A stretch of DNA of 64,000 nucleotides from Tragulus kanchil (taxonomy: Eukaryota; Chordata; Mammalia; Artiodactyla; Tragulidae). Made by a program: the position numbers and the translations under genes. This document shows, piece after piece, positions 36,569 to 49,686 of the stretch. The stretch spans positions 73,683,001-73,747,000 of the forward strand of contig JAIOJX010000028.1 of the NCBI GenBank assembly GCA_022376925.1, written 5' to 3'. The notes under the pieces were generated by a model. The model saw only the letters and a list, made by a program, of their open reading frames with translations. It was not told where the DNA came from and ran no database searches. Position 1 is the stretch's first letter. Every line of letters starts with the position of its first letter.

Positions 36569-38445
36569 GAGATCATAAGAATGAATTGGCATAATAAACT
36601 CAAGATCCAGTGTAATGGTTATCTCTGGGAAGTAAGGGGAAGGGAAAGACACAAAATGTGTTTACATTTGTTAGCGCTAGGAGGGTACATGTGTTTTCCT
36701 TAAAATACTGTCAAGATTTTTAAGTGTTTTGTAATAGGAATTTGAAGAAAATGGTCTAAGGACACTGAACGGACTAAAAACATCCCAAGGAAGAAGCAAA
36801 GACAAAAAGGAACACAAAGAGTTAAACCTAGATTAGTTGGTATTACTAATACACTCTAAACAGAAAATCAAGAGCCTGGAGTTTTAATCTTGGGGGTCTA
36901 TCTCTATCTAGGTCTATTGAGCACAGTACTAAGCACAGCCAGATTTTAGCTCTCCCATCTCACAAGTGAGGACACTGAATCAAAACACTCTAGGTTTGTC
37001 GTAACCACAGATAGTTTCTCTGATGGCTTTTACGTATGGTCAGATATTGTTGACACTAAAATATGGCTGGTTTGACAAAGTATATCTTCTTGACATTGGG
37101 CATCAAATCTACACAGCTTGTAATAAACACATACACATGCACACACACACAGGTATAATTCTTGCTTTTGGTTTAAAACTACCTACCAGTCTTTTGGGGC
37201 TAAAAGATGGCTCCATAGCTGTTAAGGGAAACAGTTATTAAACCCAGTGTGGGATAAAATGTTAAGATGAAATTGAATTTGGAGACCTGTTCTTTGTGAT
37301 CTTCTCAGAACTAAGCTCAGTTTTTCATTTGATAATCTCCTTGGGGAAACAAATTGTTCAGAATATTCACATAAACATGTGCTCCCTGAACTAGAATTCA
37401 AAATGAACTCTAAGAGAATATTCAGAAATATGTTCATTAGAACATTGTGTATATTATGACTTTTTTTTTTTTTAAATCGTGTTTATTAATCGGGAAATAA
37501 ATATCAGCACATCTCCACAATGGAATACTGTGTAAGGTTAAGATAAACTGTAAAAAAATAATATTGACCAAAGTAAAAGTACAGAATTATATTAGTGTGA
37601 GTATATTCATGTATGGATGTACATGTATAAATAAGAGAGATGATTGATAGATTAATAGATGATAGAGATCATAAGAATGAATTGGCATAATAAACTCAAG
37701 ATCCAGTGTAATGGTTATCTCTGGGAAGTAAGGGGAAGGGAAAGACACAAAATGTGTTTACATTTGTTAGCGCTAGGAGGGTACATGTGTTTTCCTTAAA
37801 ATACTGTCAAGATTTTTAAGTGTTTTGTAATAGGAATTTGAAGAAAATGGTCTAAGGACACTGAACGGACTAAAAACATCCCAAGGAAGAAGCAAAGACA
37901 AAAAGGAACACAAAGAGTTAAACCTAGATTAGTTGGTATTACTAATACACTCTAAACAGAAAATCAAGAGCCTGGAGTTTTAATCTTGGGGGTCTATCTC
38001 TATCTAGGTCTATTGAGCACAGTACTAAGCACAGCCAGATTTTAGCTCTCCCATCTCACAAGTGAGGACACTGAATCAAAACACTCTAGGTTTGTCGTAA
38101 CCACAGATAGTTTCTCTGATGGCTTTTACGTATGGTCAGATATTGTTGACACTAAAATATGGCTGGTTTGACAAAGTATATCTTCTTGACATTGGGCATC
38201 AAATCTACACAGCTTGTAATAAACACATACACATGCACACACACACAGGTATAATTCTTGCTTTTGGTTTAAAACTACCTACCAGTCTTTTGGGGCTAAA
38301 AGATGGCTCCATAGCTGTTAAGGGAAACAGTTATTAAACCCAGTGTGGGATAAAATGTTAAGATGAAATTGAATTTGGAGACCTGTTCTTTGTGATCTTC
38401 TCAGAACTAAGCTCAGTTTTTCATTTGTATAATCTCCTTGGGGAA
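36243..38445. repeat. Duplication block 14 (period 1096-1124)
   Basis: Copy A 36243-37348 and copy B 37367-38445, with an 18-base filler. Copy B starts with 30 matching bases, then lacks about 28 bases, after which the offset is 1096. Copy A's end has lost a T and A in catttg(ta)taatc. The first part is present three times with block 13. Confidence 0.92.
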
Positions 38446-39236
38446 CATGTTCAGTGGTAAACTGTTAAACAGTACATCTCTAGAACACTATTCCCCCAAA
38501 GAGATCTATTAATGCCATTGAATTATGGTAACTGCCTGTCCTAATTTAGGAACAGACAGTGTTAGACTATGGGGTAAATATTTCCTGGCAAAAAGCATAT
38601 GGTCATTCAAATCCCCGTGTTGCTAAGTGATCTCTTGCCTATGCCAAAATGGCCCCCAGACTGCAGAAAGAATTCCCTTCACAGATACTCCGCCACCTCA
38701 CAAATGCTTCCTCTGTCCAATGTACAAAATCAATGCTGAGGATTACCCAGATTTCATACCTTGATTCATTTCTTTGGACATTATTTGGCATATCCTCAGA
38801 AGCAATGTCTTCTTCAATAAGAACAAACCACTTACTTCGGATGACATGAATTCTTGGGTAGGACTCTGACTGGGACATACATTGCCTGAGGCAAGAGGCT
38901 GGGCTCATTGGCTGTCTTTTGCCCAGTCCTGCTTTCATGTCCTCATTACTCAACTTTGAGCACAGCCAAAAACTATCTCAAGCCAAGTTCTTCTGGACAC
39001 AAAACACTCAGAACTCTTGCCTGCTTCAAGCCAGTAGAAGACTCCAGCCGGATATTGAACCTGTCAAGTAACTTTAATCACTAAAAGAACAGATTAGATT
39101 CTTGGTCTCTTTCTCTATAGTGCTGAGACCACATTCTTACAAGCCATCTCTATGTGAAATTTGTATATTTTAAATTAAATTTTCTGTTCTTCTTATTATG
39201 TACATATGACATTTCAGAATACAGTTTTCAATCATG

Positions 39237-39289
<53 letters not shown>

Positions 39290-39537
39290 CTAAAGATCCA
39301 TGAAGTGACTGCACCATGTTTGTATCACAATTTATTTTTTATTTTAGGAGAGAGTATTCCAGATGTTGTATGACCCTCTCTGCTTTCCTGTCACTGCAGT
39401 CTACCTGTCTCCTAGTCATTTCCCCATATACTTTAATAATTTGACCTCAGGCTCATGGTTTTCTTTTCCAACCCACTAAATGTCCATGCAGGCAAGTTAT
39501 CAAATCCCAGATACCTCTTATCAATAATTTTCTTGCC
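38446..39537. other. Unassigned sequence with a (TA)n microsatellite
   Basis: A (TA)n run of about 48 bases lies at 39239-39288. The minus ORF at 38639-38953 (104 codons) has no recognisable domain and no supporting gene signals. Confidence 0.55.
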
Positions 39538-39590
39538 AGCTACAGTCCATGGGGTCACAAAGAGTCAGACATAACTAAGCAACACACACA
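39538..39590 (+). mobile_element. BovB/Bov-tA tail fragment
   Basis: The string gctacagtccatggggtcac, followed by aaagagtcagacataactaa, is the shared BovB/Bov-tA 3' end. It is followed by a few CA units. Confidence 0.75.
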
Positions 39591-39892
39591 TATGTTACAA
39601 TCTAGAACATGCCATCTCACAAATTGCTCACTTCCATTACAACCTCTAATCTTCTTAGTTTATGCATATGTGGACATTATTCTACTCTTTGGAGGCTTGT
39701 CAGTCTATTGACGATTACATATTTACTCCCTTATTACCTTTCATCTCCCCCTTCAGGTCAGGTTGAATGCTCTAGAATTTCAGTGATTACCTTGATAAGA
39801 CCATTGAATTTTTCTGCCTTTTTTCACAGAAAATCCTAATCCTACACAAACTCACTTATCTGCTTTGAAAGATAGGTCTCACACTAAATTTG

Positions 39893-42131
39893 GAATTACA
39901 AACCTTATCTTTTTCCTCTGGTCAACTTGCCTTCTGATTTTCAAAAAAAAATCATTTCAAACTTTTTTTTCTATCTTCAGACTTCTGCTTTAACCTCACA
40001 CCTTACCTATCTATTTTCAGCTGATGATATTACCATTTACTTCACAAAGAGAGAAAAAATCCATCTGAAAAGAATCAACTAACTTCCTAACCATCCAATT
40101 TGCAAACCACCTGAATCTGCTTGCATCTTTTCCTTGCATGTGTGCTTCTGGAGAACTTTTCCATTTGGCTCTGAGATGCCACGTCCTCCTGATTCCTCTG
40201 AAACATTTACTTCCTCTTCTTTCTCCTCAATCACCAGTCTACCACTTCACATAAGATCTTCCCCAGGTCTCCCAACCATTCTTCTGTAAGTTTAAAAACT
40301 CTGGGGCTTCCCTGGTGGTCCAGTGAGTAAAGAGTCTGCCTTGCAGTGCAAGGGGCACTTGTTCTATCCCTGGCCCCGGAAGATCCCACATGCCTCAGAG
40401 CAGCTGGACCTGTTGTGTCCAATTAGGTGCCAGAGCTCTAGAGTGCATGCGCCCAGAGCCAGTGCTCTGCAACAAAAGATGTCACTGCAATGGAAGGCCC
40501 ACACATGTCAAAGAATAAAGATGGATAAAAATAATAAATAACTAAGAAAAAACCTGTGGCATGAAGTTAAAAAAAATTAAAAAGAAATCTGTTTCTTAAC
40601 TTGAGTTTCCTTTTCTGTGAATGTTATATTCATGTATTATACCTGCTTTCTATGGAATCATTTTTTTCCTTATTGATTTGTAGGATTTGTAGCTTCTATA
40701 TATAAATACTTTGTCGGCTAAAACACTGCAATAAGCATTTCTGTTTGTAGTTTTTCTTTTAGTTTATGAGGTCTATAGTCAAATAGGAGTTTTCATTTTA
40801 CTGTACTCAAGTTAACAAGATTTTCTTTTATGGTTTATGCATTTTTGTATCTTTTAAAAAACTGTTTTCTGAAGATATATTTCAACATTTTCTTCTAGAA
40901 AATTCAAACTGTTACTTTATACATTACATCTTTAATACACATAAATTTTTCAAATAGAATAGCATAAACTAAGAACCTTTCCTTTTCTCTTAACCAAAAA
41001 ACACCCTTTTTACCTATCAAAATTTTCAAGGTTTTTGAATTACAAACCTTATCTTTTCCTCTGGTCAACTTGCCTTCTGATTTTCAAAAATCATTTCAAA
41101 CTTTTTTTTCTATCTTCAGACTTCTGCTTTAACCTCACACCTTACCTATCTATTTTCAGCTGATGATATTACCATTTACTTCACAAAGAAAAAATCCATC
41201 TGAAAAGAATCAACTAACTTCCTAACCATCCAATTTGCAAACCACCTGAATCTGCTTGCATCTTTTCCTTGCATGTGTGCTTCTGGAGAACTTTTCCATT
41301 TGGCTCTGAGATGCCACGTCCTCCTGATTCCTCTGAAACATTTACTTCCTCTTCTTTCTCCTCAATCACCAGTCTACCACTTCACATAAGATCTTCCCCA
41401 GGTCTCCCAACCATTCTTCTGTAAGTTTAAAAACTCTGGGGCTTCCCTGGTGGTCCAGTGAGTAAAGAGTCTGCCTTGCAGTGCAAGGGGCACTTGTTCT
41501 ATCCCTGGCCCCGGAAGATCCCACATGCCTCAGAGCAGCTGGACCTGTTGTGTCCAATTAGGTGCCAGAGCTCTAGAGTGCATGCGCCCAGAGCCAGTGC
41601 TCTGCAACAAAAGATGTCACTGCAATGGAAGGCCCACACATGTCAAAGAATAAAGATGGATAAAAATAATAAATAACTAAGAAAAAACCTGTGGCATGAA
41701 GTTAAAAAAAATTAAAAAGAAATCTGTTTCTTAACTTGAGTTTCCTTTTCTGTGAATGTTACATTCATGTATTATACCTGCTTTCTATGGAATCATTTTT
41801 TTCCTTATTGATTTGTAGGATTTGTAGCTTCTATATATAAATACTTTGTCGGCTAAAACACTGCAATAAGCATTTCTGTTTGTAGTTTTTCTTTTAGTTT
41901 ATGAGGTCTATAGTCAAATAGGAGTTTTCATTTTACTGTACTCAAGTTAACAAGATTTTCTTTTATGGTTTATGCATTTTTGTATCTTTTAAAAAACTGT
42001 TTTCTGAAGATATATTTCAACATTTTCTTCTAGAAAATTCAAACTGTTACTTTTTACATTACATCTTTAATACACATAAATTTTTTCAAATAGAATAGCA
42101 TAAACTAAGAACCTTTCCTTTTTCTCTTAAC
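39893..42131. repeat. Duplication block 15 (period 1135-1144)
   Basis: Copy A 39893-40994 and copy B 41037-42131, with about 42 bases of filler. The offset drifts through shorter runs in copy B (a T run near 41050, an A run near 41085, a GA run near 41187). Substitutions include gttatattc versus gttacattc. Confidence 0.92.
40303..40541 (+). mobile_element. tRNA-headed SINE, older form (second copy at 41438-41676)
   Basis: Head ggcttccctggtggtccagt, a decayed B box, body with gcatgcgcccagagccagtg, and an A-rich ggataaaaataat tail. No C-rich extension. The duplicate is from block 15. Both-strand ORFs here are shadows. Confidence 0.88.
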
Positions 42132-42568
42132 TATCCAATAAACATGTATTCTACTTCCCAACTTTAATCTAACGATTTGAAAAAGAAACTTAGTCATATA
42201 CCAGATTTAAATATTTGTGTCTACTTCTGCACTTTATTTTTGTCCCACTGATTGCTTTTACACTCATGCATCAATATCATACTGCATTTTTTATTAAATT
42301 ACTAGAGCTCTTCAATATATCTTGGTATTTGATGGGGTGAGTTTCTCGACCATAACCTTCTCAAAGCTCTTTGACTTGGTTGACTCACTGCATTTTTGTT
42401 TGAATTTAAGTTATCAATTTGTCAAGCCACAAGAAATTTGTAGTTTTTAATAGAATAGCTCTAAATTTATAAATTAAGTTTGGGTGCAGTGACATTTTTT
42501 GATATTATTGATTCCTAGCCATAAACATGTACACAGTTTTCATTTATTTTGGTCTTTTTGTGTGTTTT
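42132..42568. other. Unassigned AT-rich sequence
   Basis: No coding or repeat signal recognised. Confidence 0.45.
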
Positions 42569-42588
42569 AAGAATAAATATTATACTTT

Positions 42589-43250
42589 TATCACCAAAGT
42601 GAATAAAAATATAAATTATTCATCAAAACAGAGAAAAAAGAGATTTAAAAAATGGAAAAATCTTTGGGAATAAAATCAAGCAGTTTAACATGTATGTACC
42701 AGATCCTAGAAGAAAGAAAGTAAATGGTATAGAAGCAATATTTCACAAGATTATGACTGTGGTTTTCTAAAAATGTATTGATTAAAAATAGTAACCTATA
42801 TATAGTAGAAGCTCAGCAAATCACACAGGATAAAGTAAACCATACTTATGGAAATCACAGTTAAAATTCTGAATACCAAAGATTAAGTGAAATTCATAAA
42901 AGCAGTCAGGAAAAATCTCTGAGAATTCACTTATACTCAGGGAAATAAGATTGATGGCTCATTGTTTGAAAAATACGTGTTCTGAAAGTATAGAAAGAAA
43001 ATAAAAAACCTGACAAACTAGAATTGTATCTTCAGTGAAAATATGCTTCATAAATGAAGGCAAATTGAAAATAGTTTTAGAGAAATTAAAGTTAAAAGCT
43101 GAAAAAATTTTCACCAACAGATCTACATTATAGAATAAAATAGATTATTTAAGTTAAAGAAAGTGATACCATAAAGGAACCCAAATTTAAAAGAAACATC
43201 AAAAAGCAGTGAAGAATTAGTGGGATTAAATATGAAATAACATTTATTAT
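42589..43250 (+). mobile_element. Old HAL1/L1-like fragment (second copy at 43767-44428)
   Basis: The run tttgaaaaatacgtgttctg, cttcagtgaaaatatgcttc and aaaaattttcaccaacagat resembles the 3' part of a HAL1/L1 ORF1 region. Diverged and stop-ridden. Confidence 0.45.
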
Positions 43251-43604
43251 ACACATACCTATATACATTTTATATTTATCTGCATTTTCAACTCTCTGAT
43301 GGGATTTAAGAATCTATGATTTTGTAGCTTAACCAGTTTGCTTCATTATTAGTTGAGTAGAATGTTGTGATTTTTAAATAAATATGACAGATAACTTCCT
43401 TTACTCAAAAAGGACAAATTCTTTCTCAACCAGAAAGTGCATTATATAAAGAAAGAAATTTATTTGAAGGGAAAATTTTATTTCACAATATAAACAATAT
43501 GTTTCCTTTTGATTTCCCTATTTTAAACCTTAGAAAATATTAATATTAGATTTAGTGTTTCTTTAGCAGTTAGTCTTTCCTGACTCTAACTTAACAGTGA
43601 TCAT

Positions 43605-43750
43605 GAAAGTAGCTCAGTCATGTCCGATTGTTTGTGACCCATGGGTTCTTCAGGGAAGAACACTAGAGCGGATAGCCTTTCCCTTCTGCAGGGATTTTCC
43701 CAACCCAGGATTAAACCCAGGTCTCCTGCATGGCAGGTGGATTCTTTACC
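43605..43750 (-). mobile_element. Bov-tA SINE, minus (also at 44785-44954 and 45982-46150)
   Basis: Reads gctcagtcatgtccgattgt, catgggttcttcagggaaga, cttctgcagggg and cccaggtctcctgcatggca, ending ccaccagggaaacc in the longer copies. It is one element seen three times because blocks 16 and 17 overlap on it; the first copy stops at the block 16 junction. The ORFs at 44819-45013 and 46015-46209 are shadows. Confidence 0.9.
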
Positions 43751-44654
43751 AAGAATAATAAACTTGTATCACCAAAGTGAATAAAAATATAAATTATTCA
43801 TCAAAACAGAGAAAAAAGAGATTTAAAAAATGGAAAAATCTTTGGGAATAAAATCAAGCAGTTTAACATGTATGTACCAGATCCTAGAAGAAAGAAAGTA
43901 AATGGTATAGAAGCAATATTTCACAAGATTATGACTGTGGTTTTCTAAAAATGTATTGATTAAAAATAGTAACCTATATATAGTAGAAGCTCAGCAAATC
44001 ACACAGGATAAAGTAAACCATACTTATGGAAATCACAGTTAAAATTCTGAATACCAAAGATTAAGTGAAATTCATAAAAGCAGTCAGGAAAAATCTCTGA
44101 CAATTCACTTATACTCAGGGAAATAAGATTGATGGCTCATTGTTTGAAAAATACGTGTTCTGAAAGTATAGAAAGAAAATAAAAAACCTGACAAACTAGA
44201 ATTGTATCTTCAGTGAAAATATGCTTCATAAATGAAGGCAAATTGAAAATAGTTTTAGAGAAATTAAAGTTAAAAGCTGAAAAAATTTTCACCAACAGAT
44301 CTACATTATAGAATAAAATAGATTATTTAAGTTAAAGAAAGTGATACCATAAAGGAACCCAAATTTAAAAGAAACATCAAAAAGCAGTGAAGAATTAGTG
44401 GGATTAAATATGAAATAACATTTATTATACACATACCTATATACATTTTATATTTATCTGCATTTTCAACTCTCTGATGGGATTTAAGAATCTATGATTT
44501 TGTAGCTTAACCAGTTTGCTTCATTATTAGTTGAGTAGAATGTTGTGATTTTTAAATAAATATGACAGATAACTTCCTTTACTCAAAAAGGACAAATTCT
44601 TTCTCAACCAGAAAGTGCATTATATAAAGAAAGAAATTTATTTGAAGGGAAAAT

Positions 44655-47041
44655 TTTATTTCACAATATAAACAATATGTTTCCTTTTGATTTCCCTATT
44701 TTAAACCTTAGAAAATATTAATATTAGATTTAGTGTTTCTTTAGCAGTTAGTCTTTCCTGACTCTAACTTAACAGTGATCATGAAAGTAGCTCAGTCATG
44801 TCCGATTGTTTGTGACCCATGGGTTCTTCAGGGAAGAACACTAGAGCGGATAGCCTTTCCCTTCTGCAGGGGATTTTCCCAACCCAGGGATTAAACCCAG
44901 GTCTCCTGCATGGCAGGTGGATTCTTTACCATCTAAGCCACCAGGGAAACCCTGAAGTGATCATAGATAACACAGTTTTTAAAATCTTTATGATTTTCTC
45001 TAAGTCCCAATAACTCAAAGCTATAATTTCTTCGTTGCTGTTTTGATAGTTATGTCAACTGTTTGCTTTGTTAGTAAATATTAACAGCTCTTTTACTGGC
45101 AGTTTGATTTGGTCAAGTCTTATTCTTGCAAAACCACTTTCTGTAATGAATGAAAATAATGAATTTGGTTCTCAAAGCACATGGAAAAAAATTTGGACCC
45201 CTACAAAGACATACATAGACAAAGGGGTTCTCAGGTCTTCTAAAAAACATATTTTAAACAGTTTTAAGATTATTTCTATTATCTATGTTTTGCTTCTTGA
45301 TATAATTCCAATGTTTTTAACCATGCAAACATTGCCTTTTCTTCTTCGATAATACAAACTTTTCTTGAATGATCAGTTCATAACACTGACACAAGGAATT
45401 CTAAGTGCATTGAATCCAATAGGACATGTAAAATGTGGGGTTTACTAAAGGCATGCACTGCTATTGCAATGGAGTCACAGACTATGAATTTGAATCACAG
45501 CTATCTTTGCCAAGAACTCTTCAACTACTAGCAGATTTACATCAATACATTTGGTAGAACTTCATCAAATCTTAATAAATCAAAATAATTTTACTGTTGA
45601 TTTTATATCTTTTTTGCCAAATTTGAAAACAAGAACTGGCCATCTAGATCACTTAAAAGAATCTTGGTTTCTTCAAGGGCTTCAGTTAATCAGTTACTTA
45701 CATTCAGCACATTATACTGGGAAGAGTATATTTAGTGCTTTAGCCATTTGCTGAGATGGTAAAGAATCTGTCTACAATGCAGGAGACCTGGGTTCAGTTC
45801 CTGAGTCAGGAAGATCCTCTACAGGAGGGAGTGGCTACCCACTCTTATTATTTTTTTCACAATATAAACAATATGTTTCCTTTTGATTTCCCTATTTTAA
45901 ACCTTAGAAAATATTAATATTAGATTTAGTGTTTCTTTAGCAGTTAGTCTTTCCTGACTCTAACTTAACAGTGATCATGAAAGTAGCTCAGTCATGTCCG
46001 ATTGTTTGTGACCCATGGGTTCTTCAGGGAAGAACACTAGAGCGGATAGCCTTTCCCTTCTGCAGGGGATTTTCCCAACCCAGGGATTAAACCCAGGTCT
46101 CCTGCATGGCAGGTGGATTCTTTACCATCTAAGCCACCAGGGAAACCCTGAAGTGATCATAGATAACACAGTTTTTAAAATCTTTATGATTTTCTCTAAG
46201 TCCCAATAACTCAAAGCTATAATTTCTTCGTTGCTGTTTTGATAGTTATGTCAACTGTTTGCTTTGTTAGTAAATATTAACAGCTCTTTTACTGGCAGTT
46301 TGATTTGGTCAAGTCTTATTCTTGCAAAACCACTTTCTGTAATGAATGAAAATAATGAATTTGGTTCTCAAAGCACATGGAAAAAAATTTGGACCCCCTA
46401 CAAAGACATACATAGACAAAGGGGTTCTCAGGTCTTCTAAAAAACATATTTTAAACAGTTTTAAGATTATTTCTATTATCTATGTTTTGCTTCTTGATAT
46501 AATTCCAATGTTTTTAACCATGCAAACATTGCCTTTTCTTCTTCGATAATACAAACTTTTCTTGAATGATCAGTTCATAACACTGACACAAGGAATTCTA
46601 AGTGCATTGAATCCAATAGGACATGTAAAATGTGGGGTTTACTAAAGGCATGCACTGCTATTGCAATGGAGTCACAGACTATGAATTTGAATCACAGCTA
46701 TCTTTGCCAAGAACTCTTCAACTACTAGCAGATTTACATCAATACATTTGGTAGAACTTCATCAAATCTTAATAAATCAAAATAATTTTACTGTTGATTT
46801 TATATCTTTTTTGCCAAATTTGAAAACAAGAACTGGCCATCTAGATCACTTAAAAGAATCTTGGTTTCTTCAAGGGCTTCAGTTAATCAGTTACTTACAT
46901 TCAGCACATTATACTGGGAAGAGTATATTTAGTACTTTAGCCATTTGCTGAGATGGTAAAGAATCTGTCTACAATGCAGGAGACCTGGGTTCAGTTCCTG
47001 AGTCAGGAAGATCCTCTACAGGAGGGAGTGGCTACCCACTC
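44655..47041. repeat. Duplication block 17 (period 1196-1197)
   Basis: Copy A 44655-45844 and copy B about 45853-47041. Differences include ggacccct versus ggaccccct and tagtgcttt versus tagtacttt. Confidence 0.93.
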
Positions 47042-47134
47042 CAGTATTTTTGCTGGGAAAATCCCATGGACCGAGGAGCCTGGCAAGTTCCAGTCCATGG
47101 GGCTGCAAAGAGTCGACACGACTGAGGGACTAAC
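46938..47134 (+). mobile_element. Bov-tA SINE, plus (truncated duplicate at 45741-45844)
   Basis: The run gctgagatggtaaagaatct, acaatgcaggagacctgggt, ggagtggctacccactccag, gaggagcctggcaagttcca and gagtcgacacgactgaggga is a full Bov-tA. The first copy breaks at the block 17 junction. The ORF at 46953-47246 is inside it. Confidence 0.9.
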
Positions 47135-48596
47135 ATTTTCACACTCTCATTTTCTAGCCATTGTAATTTTCTGCCTCAAACCTTATCTGGCCTATAACTT
47201 CATCTGTTCAATTCATCAGTATAGCAACTTTTTTTTTCCTATGTAAATCAGTGTTGTCCATTCTAGAGGAAAGCAGAGACCAGAACTAACACTAACGCTA
47301 ATTCCAACCCCAGTTTTGATCTCTGTCCCAACCTTAGCCTCAGCTTTGGATGGAATTTTAATGATCCCATTTTCACTGGACAAATGTTCCCTTAAAACCC
47401 TATCAGAGATGCATTTAGTTTTAACCACCTACTCCTCTAGAGCAAATGGACCTTGGAGAGCTCTCAATCTTTTATATGTCAGAGTCAATTTTAAGCTGCT
47501 TCTTTTCCACCCAACACCTAATACAGATGAGTCACATAAATAAACAAAACAAAAGAAATTTCTCTGTTGGAGAAAAAAAGAAGATATGACTAATAACTTC
47601 AGATCAGACCTAAATTGTTGGACCAAATAAAGGTCCATAGTCTTGAGATGCTTGTAAGAAGAGATGTAACCAGTAGGAAATAGTGCAGAGAGAATGCTGA
47701 ACTGTTGCCAGAGATGAATTTAATCAACCCCTGTTGAATAAATTTTCAACCTGTCATTTTGAATAAAGTAAATCCTTCCCTGCACCTGAGGTTGGTCCTT
47801 TATAAAATCAGACTATGAGGGAATATACATTCAGAAGAGGACAAGCAGAGGACATCTGTTATTAAGTGACAGAGAGAATCTAGGGTCAGAAGAGACTCAA
47901 ATTTTTCAGATAAATTGTGAATTTGTACTTCAGTTTTTGGGAAAAAGTTGAATCTAAAATTGGAACACTGGATGTATTGAAACAACCAATTCATCAGACA
48001 TACATTGCATACCTATTATGTGTCCATATAACTCCATTAGATCTAAGTAGAAATAATACTAAGAAAATAGTGGTTTTTTGGTATTTGTATTTAAATATCA
48101 TATGAAAAATAGATTCCTTTGAATGGTTTTGTATATAAAGTAGCCCGACATGACTTGAGATGTATGTCTTTGGAAAAATCACAATTTATACTCTTTGAAC
48201 TTAAAACAAACTTCTGTTTTATATGCCAAGTACTTATAAGTATAAGGACCTTTCTTTGAATTTATACCCAGAGGCTGCCTTGATAAGAAAAAATGTTTCT
48301 ATCCCAAGTTTATTTTTTCTCTTCCTAATAAAACCAAGAATATCAGGTAAGTTTTCTTGTACTAGCTAATTTCACATCTGTTTGAGATAACATACATGTT
48401 AATTTTTCAACAGTTAGAATGCACATTGCAATCAAAGATTAATAGAATAAAAAAATTAGAAAGAATTCAGAATTCAATTTTATTTCTATTCTTACTATCT
48501 TCAGGTCAAGAAGATCTTCACTAAACTTATTTTTAGGAATGTTTGTGTTAAAAATGTTTTCCCCCAAGACTTTTGGTTTTGGCTTCTACATGAAAA
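47135..48596. other. Unassigned unique sequence
   Basis: A CTAAC-rich low-complexity stretch lies near 47285-47320. Small overlapping ORFs on both strands have no motif. No repeat named. Confidence 0.45.
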
Positions 48597-48909
48597 GAAC
48601 TTGAAAGTTGTCACTTCTGTCCTTACAACAAGAGCAAAATGAACAAACTGAAAATCAATGGTTTTGCTTGGACTCATCAGAGACTTTTTCCAGGAAGAAA
48701 ATCTCCACCCTAAAATCTGGAAAGACAAGTGAATACAGAGAATCACTGCTGAGACCTGTTTACCTGAAGCAGAAACCACTGAAACTATAAATGTCAGTGA
48801 ACCTCATAAACATATATGAACATAAATTTCATAAACATATAGAACATATATATGGTCATTTTGATACACTGCTGAGTGTGAATCAGCATGAGAGTGAGAA
48901 ACTCCTGAA

Positions 48910-49023
48910 GATTTGCAGTCTTTTTGTTTGTTTGTTTGTTTGTTTTTTAATTTATTTTTATTCTTTATTTTAAAGGTTTTACAGAGTTTTGTTGTTCACA
49001 TACATGTAATGATTTGCAGTCTT
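48910..49023 (-). mobile_element. 88-bp L1 3' stub with target duplication (second copy at 49997-50110)
   Basis: A T-rich insert (48923-49010), starting with a (GTTT)n run and ending acagagttttgttgttcaca, is the reverse complement of an L1-like 3' tail. It is flanked by a 13-bp direct repeat, gatttgcagtctt, at 48910-48922 and 49011-49023. The direct repeat plus tail identify a 5'-truncated LINE insertion. Confidence 0.7.
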
Positions 49024-49382
49024 GAGTGAGGGTTCAATGTACAATTTGGGGGCCTTCACCTCTAAAAACTCCAGTAGGTTCTCTTGGTGAAGAGCCAAGA
49101 AAAATATTCTCATAGTTTTGACAAAAATAGGTGAAGAGTAATCATTATGAAGTATATCCAAACAGTCTCTATAACAAAGATCTATTTTCAGGGGAAAAGA
49201 TTTTTCTCAGAATTTACTCCATCTGAAGTAAGAGCACTGATCTTTCTCCTGCCACCTCCAGCCTTATTGTCTTATTTAGGAAGAGAGAAAGCAGAGAAAC
49301 ACCGTGAAGATCAGAGTCACCACAGTGAAGGACAAAGACATGTTTAAAATATGAGATCTTATCATAGGATTAAAGAATAACT

Positions 49383-49686
49383 GGACTTCCCTGGTGGCCC
49401 AGTGGTGAAGAGTCCACCTGTCAATGCAGGAGACAAGGATTCCATCCCTGACCCTGGAAGATCCCACATGCCCAAGGAACAATTAAGCCCGTATAACAAA
49501 ATTACTGTGCCTGTGCTCTAGAGTTGGAGAGCTGCCACTACTGAAGCCCATGGGTACTAGAGGCTGTGCTCCACAACAAGAGAAACCATGACAATGAGAG
49601 TCCGCACACCACAACTAGAGAGTAGGTCTTGCTGCTGTAACTAGAGAAAAGCTTGCATAGCAACAAAGACCCAGCAGAGTCAAGAA
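49383..49686 (+). mobile_element. CHR-2-like tRNA-Glu SINE (complete copy at 50470-50800)
   Basis: The run ggacttccctggtggcccag, gtccacctgtcaatgcagga, ctggaagatcccacatgccc, attaagcccgt, gtgctctag, caacaagagaaaccatgaca and caacaaagacccagcagagt is the CHR-2-type SINE of ruminants and whales. Its body clearly differs from the other tRNA-headed SINE in this window. The first copy lacks the A tail because block 18 ends there. Confidence 0.88.

Larger units (their letters stand above)
33595..36760 (+). mobile_element. Old L1 (L1M-like) 3' half with a nested repeat
   Basis: The decayed plus-strand ORF2 end is visible as gaaaagtaagactttaaaac, aaggctcaaccttactaatg, then, after a nested repeat at about 34615-35050, cacaatggaatactgtgtaa and gtgtaatggttatctctggg. 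This is the usual L1 order from ORF2 C-terminus to 3' UTR. Coordinates include the assembly duplicate of block 13. No reading frame survives. Confidence 0.6.
42569..44930. repeat. Duplication block 16 (period 1178-1180)
   Basis: Copy A 42569-43750 and copy B 43751-44930. Copy B starts with a degraded aagaataa stretch. Differences include ctgagaattc versus ctgacaattc and G-run lengths in the Bov-tA (gcaggg versus gcagggg). Confidence 0.93.

Noticed and set aside
38639..38953. 104-codon minus-strand ORF
   Set aside because: No recognisable domain, no splice or polyadenylation context, and no repeat-derived explanation that I can defend. Left as unassigned.
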